13,018 nt of DNA from Desulfocapsa sp. (GCA_029942265.1 JAOZTO010000023.1:1-13018), one strand, 5' to 3'. Counted from the stretch's first letter, positions 1 through 7,917 are shown. Numbers and translations are program-made. The notes: generated by a model not told the origin, from the sequence alone.

Positions 1-53
1 CCGTACGCACGGTTCTGTGGGCAGACGGGGGCTTCGGCTCCCTCTGACCCGAT
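1..53 (+). mobile_element. Group II intron, 3' end (end of domain V plus domain VI)
   Basis: Positions 1-15 match the 3' strand of a group II intron domain V, ending in the conserved ACGGTTC. After a short linker, 19-50 fold into a domain VI hairpin: G19-G21 pair with C48-C50, C22-A25 with T43-G46, and G27-C32 with G37-C42, closed by a cTTCGg tetraloop at 32-37. A47 is left unpaired on the 3' side, exactly where the branch-point adenosine belongs. It is the seventh base from the end if the intron stops after GAT at 51-53, which fits the usual AY intron end. The rest, including any reverse transcriptase ORF, lies off the left edge. The 3' exon begins at about 54, and the intron points toward, and antisense to, the kinase gene whose stop is 31 bases further on. 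The intron class cannot be assigned from this piece. Confidence 0.78.
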
Positions 54-84
54 TAGCCGAATATTTACAAAAAAAATAAAAAGC

Positions 85-1173
85 TTATAAGTTACACAAC
101 TGCTGTGTCAATATGCGGATAGCGGATTCTTTAGCTTTGATGTCCTGTAGTAGGGTAAATTGTGTCATCGCTTTTGTTAAAATATCTTCTGGTTTACTAC
201 ATTTAAAGTAGATACCTCCCTGTAAAAAATCGCTAAAAAAACGTAACCCAAGTTCGTAGGTTATGGCTTGTATTCCATCATAGATTAATGCCGCATCGTA
301 TGAGGTTAAAAGTCCTTTTGCAGCTTTAGCGTATCCATTTAAAGTGTTTTCGCAGAGAGTAAGATCAAATGTAACTTCATTGTGTCCATTTTCTTCTCCA
401 GCAGGGTTACATACTGATCTCAGGCAGTCTCCAATGTCGTGTTGAATAAAACCGGGCCCGACTGTGTCAAGGTCGATAAGACTTACAGCAAGGCCGCTTT
501 CCTTATCAAAGAGGACATTGGCAATTTTGGGGTCACCATGAATAATTCTGGTTGTACTCTTTCTTTCACAAAGTCTGTTTTGCAGAAAAAGTGCACTTTT
601 CCGGTTTTCCCTAATTATTGCTTGGCACCATTGGATTTCTGGAGAATTGTTTTTTTTATTATTTTTCTGGATGTAATCGTACTGCTTGAGATAGTTGTTA
701 AGATTGTGAAACCCCGGCAGAGGGATTTGCATCCTGGCAGGATCAAGTCCGTCAAGTTTACTGTGAAAATGTCCTAAAGCCCACCCTGTTTGTTCCGCCT
801 GTAGTTCTGTTTTGGCTTGAACAAAGCAGACACTGTCTCCAATATACGATAGCGCCCGCCAGACACCACTTTCAGAATCACGAACAGAGAGAGCCCCATC
901 CATTGCAGGAACTAAGGTTACATCTTCCCAGCGCTGTTTTTGTATGGATAATTGTGGAGAAAGGTGTTGATTTAATTGGTGTAAATTTTTGATAAGAATA
1001 TCAGGATTTGGGAAAACATGTTTATTGATCCGTTGAAGAACGATTGATTGTTCGATGCTACGGATGAGAAAGGTATCATTGATATTTCCCTGCCCAAGTG
1101 GCGTCACTGATACTTGGGAACAATCTCTGAAAAAACGAGAGATGATCTTCTGTGGTGGTGTTTGTGGGGTCAT
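85..1173 (-). CDS. APH-fold phosphotransferase, similar to N-acetylhexosamine 1-kinase
   Basis: This is a cytoplasmic small-molecule kinase of the aminoglycoside phosphotransferase superfamily, 362 residues. The catalytic loop HGDPKIAN lies at residues 212-219 (D214 the likely catalytic base, N219 a metal ligand) and the DLD metal motif at 234-236. The N-terminal lobe has GQGNINDTFL (27-36) followed by VLQRINKHVF (45-54). That QRIN-xxVF signature is shared with the NahK-like N-acetylhexosamine kinases rather than with drug-resistance enzymes, so a sugar or amino-sugar substrate is likelier than an antibiotic, though this is inference. The start ATG overlaps the stop of the upstream acyltransferase by four bases (ATGA), and an AGAGGAG ribosome site sits 11 bases before it, so it is the last gene of the dpp transcript. 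An asparagine/lysine-rich linker at about 169-176 contains a run of eight A on the coding strand. A T-rich tract follows the stop, but I see no convincing hairpin before it. Confidence 0.85.
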   Translation of the reverse strand: MTPQTPPQKIISRFFRDCSQVSVTPLGQGNINDTFLIRSIEQSIVLQRINKHVFPNPDILIKNLHQLNQHLSPQLSIQKQRWEDVTLVPAMDGALSVRDSESGVWRALSYIGDSVCFVQAKTELQAEQTGWALGHFHSKLDGLDPARMQIPLPGFHNLNNYLKQYDYIQKNNKKNNSPEIQWCQAIIRENRKSALFLQNRLCERKSTTRIIHGDPKIANVLFDKESGLAVSLIDLDTVGPGFIQHDIGDCLRSVCNPAGEENGHNEVTFDLTLCENTLNGYAKAAKGLLTSYDAALIYDGIQAITYELGLRFFSDFLQGGIYFKCSKPEDILTKAMTQFTLLQDIKAKESAIRILTQQLCNL

Positions 1174-2216
1174 GGTGTAGAAAGCTCCTCTGCTTTTCTG
1201 TAGTGAGAGCTTTTTCGAAGAAAAGGTCGCTCAATACAATGATACGAAAATGCTGAGGTGCATATAATTGTGAAAAGAAGAAGGAAAAAGGTTTGCCAGG
1301 GATGACCACGAAAAAGGTCAAACGCTGTGAACATCTGGATGATCGGAAAGTGATAAATATACACCCCGTAGGAAATGTCACCGAATTTTCCCCAGTTTCC
1401 AAGATAGGAAAAATACGTTGCAAAAGAGATAACAGTGATAGCAAGAGCCAGTGGATACAGCCCCGGTACAAAGGTGTGACCTTTACAAAGAAGAAAGATA
1501 AGAGATGGAATAAGAAGTTTTAAGCACTGTTTCTGAAAGAATGCAAAATAGAGATAAATAGCACCTCCTCCAAGAAAGAATGCAAGTTGGCCGGGAAGTT
1601 GTTTGGCAAGTATCAGATATATCTGCTGGCCGCTGCTACTGTAAAAATGGAGAAGGATCATTGAATACGCAATGGATGCAGCGTAAAGAAGGCTGAGAAC
1701 AATCCACTTTTTTCTATCTCGCATGAGCAGGAAAATAAGCGGTACTGACGCATAAAACATCACTTCAATTTTAATAGTCCAGAGCGGTGGGTTAATTACC
1801 TGGAGAGGATTTGTTGTGAATATTCCGGGGAGATCAGGCTGAAGAAAATTCAGAAAAGCAAGATTTACAGTAAGGTATCGAATCCATTCACTGGAAAAGA
1901 ACAATTCGGTTGTGGATAAAAGAAGCGGTAAAAGAAATGCTGCCAAAATAACTACCGTCAAATATGCTGGATAAATGCGCCGAATACGTTTGTTAAAATA
2001 CGAGAGGATACCTGATGAACGTTCGTAACTCCTGAAAATAAGAAATCCACTGACTACAAAAAAACAGTCAACAGCTACTCCTGAATAAAAATAGTGTTTT
2101 AGTGGGAGAAACGCAGATGTTCCACTCACTTCGCCCAGATGAGAAAGGCAGACACTAAGTGCCAGCAAAAGGCGCAGGAGATCAAAATTGTTTTTGTGTG
2201 GAATGTCTTGTATCAA
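1170..2216 (-). CDS. Acyltransferase family 3 integral membrane protein
   Basis: This is a 348-residue multi-pass membrane acyltransferase of the OafA/NodX type (acyltransferase 3), which moves acyl groups such as acetyl onto extracytoplasmic sugars or lipids. The family landmarks occur in order: RLLLALSVCLSH (15-26, with the conserved R15 and H26), GVAVDCFFVVSGFLI (46-60), KRIRRIYPAY (76-85), the NPPLWTIKIE segment (142-151), GDISYGVYIYHFP (279-291) and a C-terminal IERPF. About ten hydrophobic segments are visible. It lacks the large periplasmic SGNH domain found in some relatives. The only available start is TTG at 2214-2216, directly behind the in-frame dppF stop codon; no ATG occurs in frame until about residue 153, and the residues after the TTG fit the family's usual N-terminus. 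No clear ribosome site precedes it, so translation probably depends on coupling to dppF. The substrate is unknown. Confidence 0.87.
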   Translation of the reverse strand: MIQDIPHKNNFDLLRLLLALSVCLSHLGEVSGTSAFLPLKHYFYSGVAVDCFFVVSGFLIFRSYERSSGILSYFNKRIRRIYPAYLTVVILAAFLLPLLLSTTELFFSSEWIRYLTVNLAFLNFLQPDLPGIFTTNPLQVINPPLWTIKIEVMFYASVPLIFLLMRDRKKWIVLSLLYAASIAYSMILLHFYSSSGQQIYLILAKQLPGQLAFFLGGGAIYLYFAFFQKQCLKLLIPSLIFLLCKGHTFVPGLYPLALAITVISFATYFSYLGNWGKFGDISYGVYIYHFPIIQMFTAFDLFRGHPWQTFFLLLFTIICTSAFSYHCIERPFLRKSSHYRKAEELSTP

Positions 2217-3179
2217 TTATACCACATGACAGGCAACCTTACTAGCACCAATCTTCCTGATTTCAGGAACTGTATGGGAACAAATATCAATGGCTTGTGG
2301 GCAACGGGGATGGAAGGTACAACCGGAAGGAGGATTCATGGGAGAGGGTAATTCTCCCCGAAGGATAATACGATTTTTTTCTTTAAACGGGTCTGCTACA
2401 GGGGTAGCTGAGAGAAGAGCTTGGGTGTAAGGGTGCATCGGTTTTGCAAAAATTGTGTCACGGGATGCAAATTCCACCGGAACCCCAAGGTACATAACCA
2501 TTACCTCGTCAGCTATATGATGCACGACTGAAAGATCGTGACTGATAAACAGGTACGCAAGGTTCAGGCGATCCTGTATTTCAGTTAAAAGATTCAGGAT
2601 CTGAGCCTGTATCGAGACATCGAGTGCAGAAACAGGTTCGTCAAGTACAAGGATTTCCGGTTCCAGCATTAATGCCCGAGCCACTGCTATACGTTGACGT
2701 TGTCCACCGGAAAACATATGAGGGTAGCGCTCGTAATGTTCAGGTCGCAAACCGACCATGGAGAGCATTTTCCTGGCGGCTTGCTGTCTTTCACTCTTTG
2801 ATTGGGAGGTGTTTACAAGAAGTGGTTCTTCCAGTGCAAGCCCTACTTTTTGTCTTGGATTGAGGGAACCATAAGGGTCTTGGAAGATAATCTGTACTCT
2901 GGCGTACCATTCTTGTAGATCTTTTCCTTCACTATTACTGAGATCAATTCCGTTAATTTTAAGCATTCCTGAAGTGGGTTGCTCAATGAGAGTGATGAGT
3001 CGTGCAAGGGTAGATTTCCCACAACCAGATTCCCCGACCACAGCAAAAGTACGTCCTCTTTTGAGTGTAAAGCTTACGCCATCAAGAGCTTTTACCAAAG
3101 ATGGACTTTTAAAAAGACTATGACTGACAGGATAGTGGCGAGTGAGCTTTTCAGCTTCAAGTACAACCTCTGGCTTCAT
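2217..3179 (-). CDS. dppF: Dipeptide ABC transporter ATP-binding protein DppF
   Basis: This is one of the two ATPases that drive peptide import through DppBC at the inner face of the membrane. In its 320 residues the ABC motifs are complete: Walker A GESGCGKST (49-57), Q-loop Q100 in IIFQDPYGSLNPR, signature FSGGQRQR (156-163), Walker B ILVLDEP (176-182) and H-loop H214. The oligopeptide-transporter C-terminal extension carries four cysteines (C287, C294, C301, C317), the pattern linked to an iron-sulfur cluster in some family members. The ATG overlaps the dppD stop by four bases (ATGA), with GAGG seven bases upstream inside dppD. The assignment to DppF rather than DppD rests on gene order and on the LEAEKLTRHYPV N-terminus. 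Its TAA stop is followed without a single spacer base by the TTG of the acyltransferase gene in the same frame. Confidence 0.93.
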   Translation of the reverse strand: MKPEVVLEAEKLTRHYPVSHSLFKSPSLVKALDGVSFTLKRGRTFAVVGESGCGKSTLARLITLIEQPTSGMLKINGIDLSNSEGKDLQEWYARVQIIFQDPYGSLNPRQKVGLALEEPLLVNTSQSKSERQQAARKMLSMVGLRPEHYERYPHMFSGGQRQRIAVARALMLEPEILVLDEPVSALDVSIQAQILNLLTEIQDRLNLAYLFISHDLSVVHHIADEVMVMYLGVPVEFASRDTIFAKPMHPYTQALLSATPVADPFKEKNRIILRGELPSPMNPPSGCTFHPRCPQAIDICSHTVPEIRKIGASKVACHVV

Positions 3180-4177
3180 GCTGCAACCTCACTTGTCTGT
3201 GGATATCCGGTTGGTTCACCTTTTTGCAGGGGATAATGGCATAGTGCTCTACCAAGGTGCGCCGATGCTATTTTCGGTTCCTCGCTGTGGCAATGTTTTG
3301 TGGCAAAGGTGCAACGTGGTGAGAATAGACAGCCTTCGGGACGATCGTAAAGCCCTGGTACAACGCCGGGTATTGATGGCAGCAGTTTTGATTCTGAACG
3401 TTCAGGAAGAGAGGCTAGAAGAGCGGCAGTATAAGGATGATGGGGATTAGAAAACAGTTCTTTGACGTCCTGTTTTTCCACCTGTTGTCCTGCATACTGT
3501 ACAGTCACCCGTTTGGCTGTTTCAGCAACCACACCCATATCGTGAGTGATCAGGATTAGAGCCATATTCTGTTCCTGTTGTAATTTCAGCAGGAGGTCAA
3601 GAATCTGAGCCTGAATAGTTACATCAAGTGCAGTTGTTGGTTCGTCAGCGATGAGTAGACGTGGATTGCAGCTGATAGCCATTGCGATCATCACTCGCTG
3701 ATTCATACCGCCTGAGAGTTGGTGTGGAAAAGCACGCAGACGTTTTTCAGGTTCGGGGATACCAACAAGATTCAGCAGTTCCACTGCTCGTTCTTTGCAT
3801 TGCCTGCGATTCATTCCCCGGTGTACCTTGAGCGATTCTGTCAATTGAAATCCTATTGTGAAACACGGATTTAGGCTGGTCATCGGTTCCTGAAAAATCA
3901 TGGTGAGTTCTGAACCAATAATCTTCCTGCGTTGTTTCTTGGTGATGCTCAACAGATCCATTCCGTCAAAACGTAAAGCATCCGCAGTCACAGTTGCCGT
4001 CCAGGGGAGTAAGCCCATGAGTGCGAGCATGGCCACAGACTTTCCGGATCCTGATTCACCAACAATGGAAACAATTTCACCAGGTTCAACGTTTAGGGAG
4101 ATCTGATCGACAGCTTTTAACTGTCCACCAGCTGTCTGAAAGGTAACGGATAAATTTTCTATTTCAAGAAGTGGCAT
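3176..4177 (-). CDS. dppD: Dipeptide ABC transporter ATP-binding protein DppD
   Basis: This is the partner ATPase of DppF, 333 residues, close to the usual length of the family. It has Walker A GESGSGKS (40-47), Q-loop Q96 in MIFQEPMTSLNP, signature LSGGMNQR (154-161), Walker B LLIADEP (174-180) and switch histidine H212. The GGMNQRVMIAMA form of the signature is typical of DppD/OppD, and so distinguishes it from the GGQRQR form in the next gene. A C-terminal cysteine set (C283, C289, C296, C313) parallels that of DppF and may bind a 4Fe-4S cluster. The start lies six bases after the dppC stop with no good ribosome site, which suggests translational coupling. The last four bases overlap dppF. 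Confidence 0.93.
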   Translation of the reverse strand: MPLLEIENLSVTFQTAGGQLKAVDQISLNVEPGEIVSIVGESGSGKSVAMLALMGLLPWTATVTADALRFDGMDLLSITKKQRRKIIGSELTMIFQEPMTSLNPCFTIGFQLTESLKVHRGMNRRQCKERAVELLNLVGIPEPEKRLRAFPHQLSGGMNQRVMIAMAISCNPRLLIADEPTTALDVTIQAQILDLLLKLQQEQNMALILITHDMGVVAETAKRVTVQYAGQQVEKQDVKELFSNPHHPYTAALLASLPERSESKLLPSIPGVVPGLYDRPEGCLFSPRCTFATKHCHSEEPKIASAHLGRALCHYPLQKGEPTGYPQTSEVAA

Positions 4178-4183
4178 CGCAGA

Positions 4184-5098
4184 TCAGGATCGTTTGAGTT
4201 TAGGATCAAGGGCATCACGCAAGCCATCACCCATCAGGTTAATGGCAAGGACGGTGGTCAGGATGGCAACTCCTGGAAATGTCACTACCCACCAGGCACG
4301 TAATATAAATTCGCGGGCTTCTGCCAGCATTGTTCCCCATTCAGGTGTTGGTGGCTGTGCCCCCATCCCCAGAAAACCAAGTGCTGCAGCATCGAGAATG
4401 GCTGACGAAAAACTGAGGGCAGCTTGTACGATCAGCGGAGCCATGCAGTTGGGAAGGATGGTCACAAACATTAAACGAAGTTTTCCAACTCCGATTCCCC
4501 GTGCGGCAGTGACATAATCCTTGGTTGTCTCACCAAGCACAGCAGCTCGCGTGAGTCTGACGTAATGGGGTTGCTGTACAATGGCGATGGCTATCATTGC
4601 ATTAATCAGACTAGGACCTAAAATCGCAACAAGTACCAGTGCCAGTAAAAGGCTGGGGAAAGCAAGTACAACATCCATTACTCGCATGATAACAATGTCA
4701 ACTTTGCCACGAAAAAATCCTGCGCAAAGGCCAAGCACAACCCCAAACACAAGAGAGACCGAAACTACAATACAGCCGATAAAAAGAGAATAGCGTGATC
4801 CGTAAATTAGACGGGATAAAACGTCACGACCGACAGCGTCGGTCCCCAACGGGAAGCGCCACTCACCGCCAACCTGCCAAAATGGTGGCTGTAGAAAGGC
4901 ATCTCGAAATTGCTCTGTTGCACTATGTGGGGCAATGAAATTTGCAAAAATAGCGACGAGAACGACACAGAAAAAGAATATCATCCCAATCACAGCGCCG
5001 CGATTTTCACTAAAGTACGACCAGAACTCTTTGAACAGTGCCAGACGACCACTTTGTTGAGCGTCAAATCCTTCCTGATTGGCGATGGCTTCACTCAT
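4184..5098 (-). CDS. dppC: Dipeptide ABC transporter permease DppC
   Basis: This is one of the two channel-forming inner-membrane subunits of the dipeptide importer, 304 residues (E. coli DppC is about 300). After a hydrophilic N-terminus comes a first membrane helix (about 36-56), then the family segment LGTDAVGRDVLSR (84-96), then about five more helices. The EAA-type coupling loop that contacts the ATPases lies at about 195-217 (YVTAARGIG through TILPN). The C-terminal GDGLRDALDPK motif is typical of DppC/OppC. The ATG lies four bases downstream of the dppB stop, so the pair is tightly linked. Length and motifs are regular. Confidence 0.93.
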   Translation of the reverse strand: MSEAIANQEGFDAQQSGRLALFKEFWSYFSENRGAVIGMIFFFCVVLVAIFANFIAPHSATEQFRDAFLQPPFWQVGGEWRFPLGTDAVGRDVLSRLIYGSRYSLFIGCIVVSVSLVFGVVLGLCAGFFRGKVDIVIMRVMDVVLAFPSLLLALVLVAILGPSLINAMIAIAIVQQPHYVRLTRAAVLGETTKDYVTAARGIGVGKLRLMFVTILPNCMAPLIVQAALSFSSAILDAAALGFLGMGAQPPTPEWGTMLAEAREFILRAWWVVTFPGVAILTTVLAINLMGDGLRDALDPKLKRS

Positions 5099-5102
5099 TT
5101 TC

Positions 5103-6113
5103 TTAATCCGTATGTCGTATTTGAGGGTTGATCAGGCCATAGAGCAGATCAACAATAAGGTTCACAATCATAACCACAGCGGCTATCATTAGCAGACCGC
5201 CTTGCACAGACGGGTAATCTCTTCGGAAAATAGAATCTACCATCCATTTGCCAATTCCCGGCCAGGAAAAAATAGTTTCTGTGAGAATTGCTCCGGCAAA
5301 CAGAACACCAACCTGCAAACCGATAACAGTAATCACAGGAATCATTGCATTTCTAAGGGTATGGAGTCCAATCACCCGACCTGGCCCAAGTCCTTTTGCC
5401 CTGGCGGTTCGGACATAATCCTCACCTAGCACTTCAAGCATGGCCGAACGGGTCTGACGGGCAATAACTGCAAGCGGAATTGTTGCCAGTACTATAGAGG
5501 GTAAAATCAGATGCGAGACGGCAGATAAAAATGCACCTTTCTCTCCCGAAAGCAGACTGTCGATCAGCATAAAACCGGTAACCGGTTCAAAGTAATAAAA
5601 AAGGGATATCCGACCGGACACGGGCGTCCACCCCAAGATACCTGAAAACAGAATAATCAGCAGAAGTCCCCACCAGAAAATAGGCATGGAATAGCCGGTC
5701 AGGGCACCTGTCATCACAGTATGATCAAAGGCTGAGCCACGTCTGGTTGCAGCAATAACACCCGCCGGTAAGCCCAATAATATAGCTAGTATGATGGCAC
5801 AAAGCGATAATTCCACTGTGGCAGGGAAGAGTGTCATAAACTCTTCAAGTACCGGTCTTTTTGTAATGATTGAGTTCCCAAGATCCCCCTGTACTAAATC
5901 ACCAAGATAAGACAAATACTGTTCATACAAAGGACGGTCGTAGCCGAACACCTGCATCATTTCAGCATGTCTTTCCTCCGACATGCCGCGTTCACCAGCC
6001 ATCAGCATTACGGGGTCACCGGGTAGCAGGCGGATAAAAATAAATGCCACCAAAGTTACTCCGAAAAACGTGGGGATAAGCACACCCAATTTTTTCAACA
6101 ATAATGAAATCAT
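5103..6113 (-). CDS. dppB: Dipeptide ABC transporter permease DppB
   Basis: This is the other inner-membrane channel subunit, 336 residues against about 339 in E. coli, which it resembles along its whole length. The N-terminal helix (about 9-29) is followed by the diagnostic LLPGDPVMLMAGERG (29-43). Further helices lie at about 99-121, 137-161, 196-219, 255-278 and 306-328. The EAA loop is YVRTARAKGLGPGR through HTLRN (233-255), and the protein ends with the family's LLYGLINPQIRH. The start codon aligns with the E. coli start, but the 15 bases before it hold no recognisable ribosome site. Together with the hairpins in the dppA-dppB gap, this suggests lower expression than dppA. Confidence 0.94.
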   Translation of the reverse strand: MISLLLKKLGVLIPTFFGVTLVAFIFIRLLPGDPVMLMAGERGMSEERHAEMMQVFGYDRPLYEQYLSYLGDLVQGDLGNSIITKRPVLEEFMTLFPATVELSLCAIILAILLGLPAGVIAATRRGSAFDHTVMTGALTGYSMPIFWWGLLLIILFSGILGWTPVSGRISLFYYFEPVTGFMLIDSLLSGEKGAFLSAVSHLILPSIVLATIPLAVIARQTRSAMLEVLGEDYVRTARAKGLGPGRVIGLHTLRNAMIPVITVIGLQVGVLFAGAILTETIFSWPGIGKWMVDSIFRRDYPSVQGGLLMIAAVVMIVNLIVDLLYGLINPQIRHTD

Positions 6114-6138
6114 GAGAAATTATTTCAAAGAGGATTCG

Positions 6139-6168
6139 GTCTGTCGAATGAAATGCCTGTTCGCAGAC
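6139..6168 (-). promoter_or_regulatory. Possible leader hairpin upstream of dppB
   Basis: GTCTG (6139-6143) and CGAA (6145-6148) can pair with TTCG (6160-6163) and CAGAC (6164-6168), giving nine base pairs with one bulged base and an 11-base loop. A competing hairpin uses ATTCG (6134-6138) with CGAAT (6145-6149), so the two folds exclude each other. The structure sits in the transcript just before dppB, 26 bases from its start codon. It may tune dppB translation or stabilise the message, or it may be chance. Confidence 0.3.
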
Positions 6169-6187
6169 AATCTCTCGGACAAGGGGG

Positions 6188-6221
6188 AAAAAGGTCGGAT
6201 AATCAACAAGATTATCCGACC
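6188..6221 (-). terminator. Hairpin plus T-tract between dppA and dppB (partial terminator)
   Basis: A perfect 12-bp inverted repeat, GGTCGGATAATC at 6193-6204 and GATTATCCGACC at 6210-6221, encloses a five-base loop. In the direction of transcription it is followed by five T and then five C. It starts 12 bases after the dppA stop. The form is that of a Rho-independent terminator with a short T run. Because dppBCDF follow with no visible promoter of their own, it is best read as a leaky terminator or a 3'-end stabiliser that leaves more dppA message than dppBCDF message, as is common after binding-protein genes. Confidence 0.8.
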
Positions 6222-6232
6222 ATATATACTGA

Positions 6233-7831
6233 TTACTTCAGGTCTACACCATAAAAAATATGGCCGCCAAAAGGATCGATACGATATCCGGTCACTTCTT
6301 TGCGGACAGGTTCAAACACGATGGAATGAGCAATAGTTGACCATGGAGACTGTTCCTTGAAAATCACCTGAGCCTGCTCGTAAAGCTTTGTACGTTCGGC
6401 AGGATCAGAAACAATTTTGGCTTTTTGGATCAGGTCTTCAAATGGTTTGTAGCACCATTGAGCACGGTTTGCGCTTCCTACTGCGTCACAACCGAGCAAT
6501 ACTGCGAGGAAGTTGTCTGGGTCACCATTGTCACCAGTCCATCCAAGAAGCACGGCACCATCACGATCCTTATCTTTGGAACGTTTTAAGTACTCGCCCC
6601 ACTCATAAGAAACGATTTCAGCATTTACGCCAACTTTTGCCCAGTCGGCCTGAATCAATTCAGCCATACGGCGGGCATTGGGGTTGTATGGGCGCTGGAC
6701 AGGCATTGCCCAGATTTTGGTGCTCAGATCTTTTACCCCAGCATCAGCAAGCATTTTTTTAGCAGCAGCAGGATCATAACTATCATCTACAACAGCATCA
6801 TTATATGACCAGATGGTAGGTGGAATTGGATTTTTTGCTACTTTTCCAGCTCCCTGGAAAACGGCTTCAAGGATAGCTTCCTTGTTGATTGCCTTACTTA
6901 GAGCCTTACGAACAACAGGATTGTCAAAAGGAGGAACTAAGCTGTTATAGGCAAGATAGCCAACGTTCAAACCTTCTTTTTGCATAAGGTTGACGGCAGG
7001 ATCTGTGGCCATGGCTTTCAAGTCAGCAGGATTGGGATACGGCATAATATGACATTCACCAGCTTTTAATTTCTGGTAACGTACAGATGCGTCAGGGGTT
7101 ATGGCGAACACAAGATTATCAATTGCTGCCTTTCCAGGCCAATAATCAGGATTGGCTTTGTAGCGGATAACCGCATCTTTCTGATACGCTACCAGTTGAA
7201 ACGGTCCTGTTCCAACAGGTTTTTGATCGACAACATCAGGGGTTCCGGCAGCCATCATTTTGTCTGCGTACTCACTCGATGTTATAGAAGCAAAATCCAT
7301 TGCCAAGTTTGCAATCATTGGCGCTTCCGGTCTGTTTAGAACAAATTTAACGGTATTATCATCAACTTTTACAATTTCTTTGATCAGATCAGGCATGGAC
7401 ATACTGTTAAAATATTCATAATTACCGCCGGATATTTTATGGTATGGATGATCTTTTTTAAACTGACGGTTAAAGCTGAAGAGTACGTCATCGGCATTGA
7501 AATCACGGCTTGGGGTGAATTCTTTGGTGGTGTGAAATTTTACGCCTTTTCTAAGGTGAAAGGTGTATTCTTTGCCATCGTCAGAAACGTCCCAACTTTC
7601 TGCTAGACCAGGAACAATTTTGGTGGTGCCGCGTTCAAATTCAACAAGTTTATTAAATACCTGTCGGGATGTCGCATCGAAAGTAGTACCGGATGTGTAG
7701 AGTGAAGGATTGAATCCCTCAGGACTTCCTTCTGAGCAATAAATCAGTGTTTTCGCTTGCACTCCAACAGCCCCAGCGGCCAGCAGTGAAATACCACAAA
7801 AAGTGGCTAGCATTTTCGGGAATTTTCTCAT
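6233..7831 (-). CDS. dppA: Periplasmic dipeptide-binding protein DppA
   Basis: This is the extracytoplasmic solute-binding protein (family 5) that captures dipeptides and delivers them to DppBC; in E. coli it also serves peptide chemotaxis and haem uptake. Its 532 residues follow E. coli DppA (535) closely. A Sec signal peptide (K3, K6, hydrophobic 8-21, cleavage after VQA at residue 26) exposes [19 protein letters not shown]. Other strong matches are PVGTGPFQL (205-213), [12 protein letters not shown] (244-255), [16 protein letters not shown] (376-391) and [12 protein letters not shown] (430-441), which contains the aspartate region that holds the peptide amino group in E. coli. The start is well set by an AGAGGAGA ribosome site eight bases before the ATG. 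It is the first gene of the transporter and is separated from dppB by a hairpin. Confidence 0.96.
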   Translation of the reverse strand: MRKFPKMLATFCGISLLAAGAVGVQAKTLIYCSEGSPEGFNPSLYTSGTTFDATSRQVFNKLVEFERGTTKIVPGLAESWDVSDDGKEYTFHLRKGVKFHTTKEFTPSRDFNADDVLFSFNRQFKKDHPYHKISGGNYEYFNSMSMPDLIKEIVKVDDNTVKFVLNRPEAPMIANLAMDFASITSSEYADKMMAAGTPDVVDQKPVGTGPFQLVAYQKDAVIRYKANPDYWPGKAAIDNLVFAITPDASVRYQKLKAGECHIMPYPNPADLKAMATDPAVNLMQKEGLNVGYLAYNSLVPPFDNPVVRKALSKAINKEAILEAVFQGAGKVAKNPIPPTIWSYNDAVVDDSYDPAAAKKMLADAGVKDLSTKIWAMPVQRPYNPNARRMAELIQADWAKVGVNAEIVSYEWGEYLKRSKDKDRDGAVLLGWTGDNGDPDNFLAVLLGCDAVGSANRAQWCYKPFEDLIQKAKIVSDPAERTKLYEQAQVIFKEQSPWSTIAHSIVFEPVRKEVTGYRIDPFGGHIFYGVDLK

Positions 7832-7854
7832 ACTTGTAATCTCCTCTGTTTTTA

Positions 7855-7868
7855 CCTGATCATTCAGG
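7855..7868. promoter_or_regulatory. Short inverted repeat in the dppA leader
   Basis: CCTGA and TCAGG flank a four-base centre, a perfect 5-bp dyad. It lies about 24 bases upstream of the dppA start, between the promoter candidate and the ribosome binding site. It could be an operator half-site pair or a small leader hairpin. There is no family assignment, and chance is quite possible. Confidence 0.22.
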
Positions 7869-7888
7869 GTGGTACTTTTTGATATTAC

Positions 7889-7917
7889 AATCTATTCCGT
7901 TTTTCATTTTAGGACAA
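7889..7917 (-). promoter_or_regulatory. Candidate sigma70-like promoter for dppA
   Basis: On the minus strand TTGTCC (7912-7917) is followed after 17 bases by TAGATT (7889-7894), a modest match to the -35/-10 consensus in the 96-base gap between glk and dppA. The gap is AT-rich and holds no clear terminator for glk, so dppA may also receive read-through from upstream. Confidence 0.35.

Noticed and set aside
61..84. Rho-independent terminator after the kinase gene
   Set aside because: The minus strand has a long T-rich tract here, but no GC-rich stem immediately before it, so only the tract is reported.
650..657. Run of eight T inside the kinase gene as a possible frameshift
   Set aside because: The frame is intact on both sides and the family motifs downstream are in phase, so there is no sign of an actual frameshift.
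439..777. Plus-strand open frame of 112 codons
   Set aside because: It lies wholly inside the kinase gene on the opposite strand, whose catalytic motifs are intact. Its translation shows no family features and no ribosome site.
85..1173. Antibiotic-resistance aminoglycoside phosphotransferase
   Set aside because: The catalytic loop is shared by the whole superfamily. The N-terminal QRIN-xxVF signature and operon context fit a metabolic sugar kinase better than a resistance enzyme.
1076..1471. Minus-strand frame of 131 codons spanning the acyltransferase-kinase junction
   Set aside because: It overlaps both well-supported genes in another frame and has no recognisable domain.
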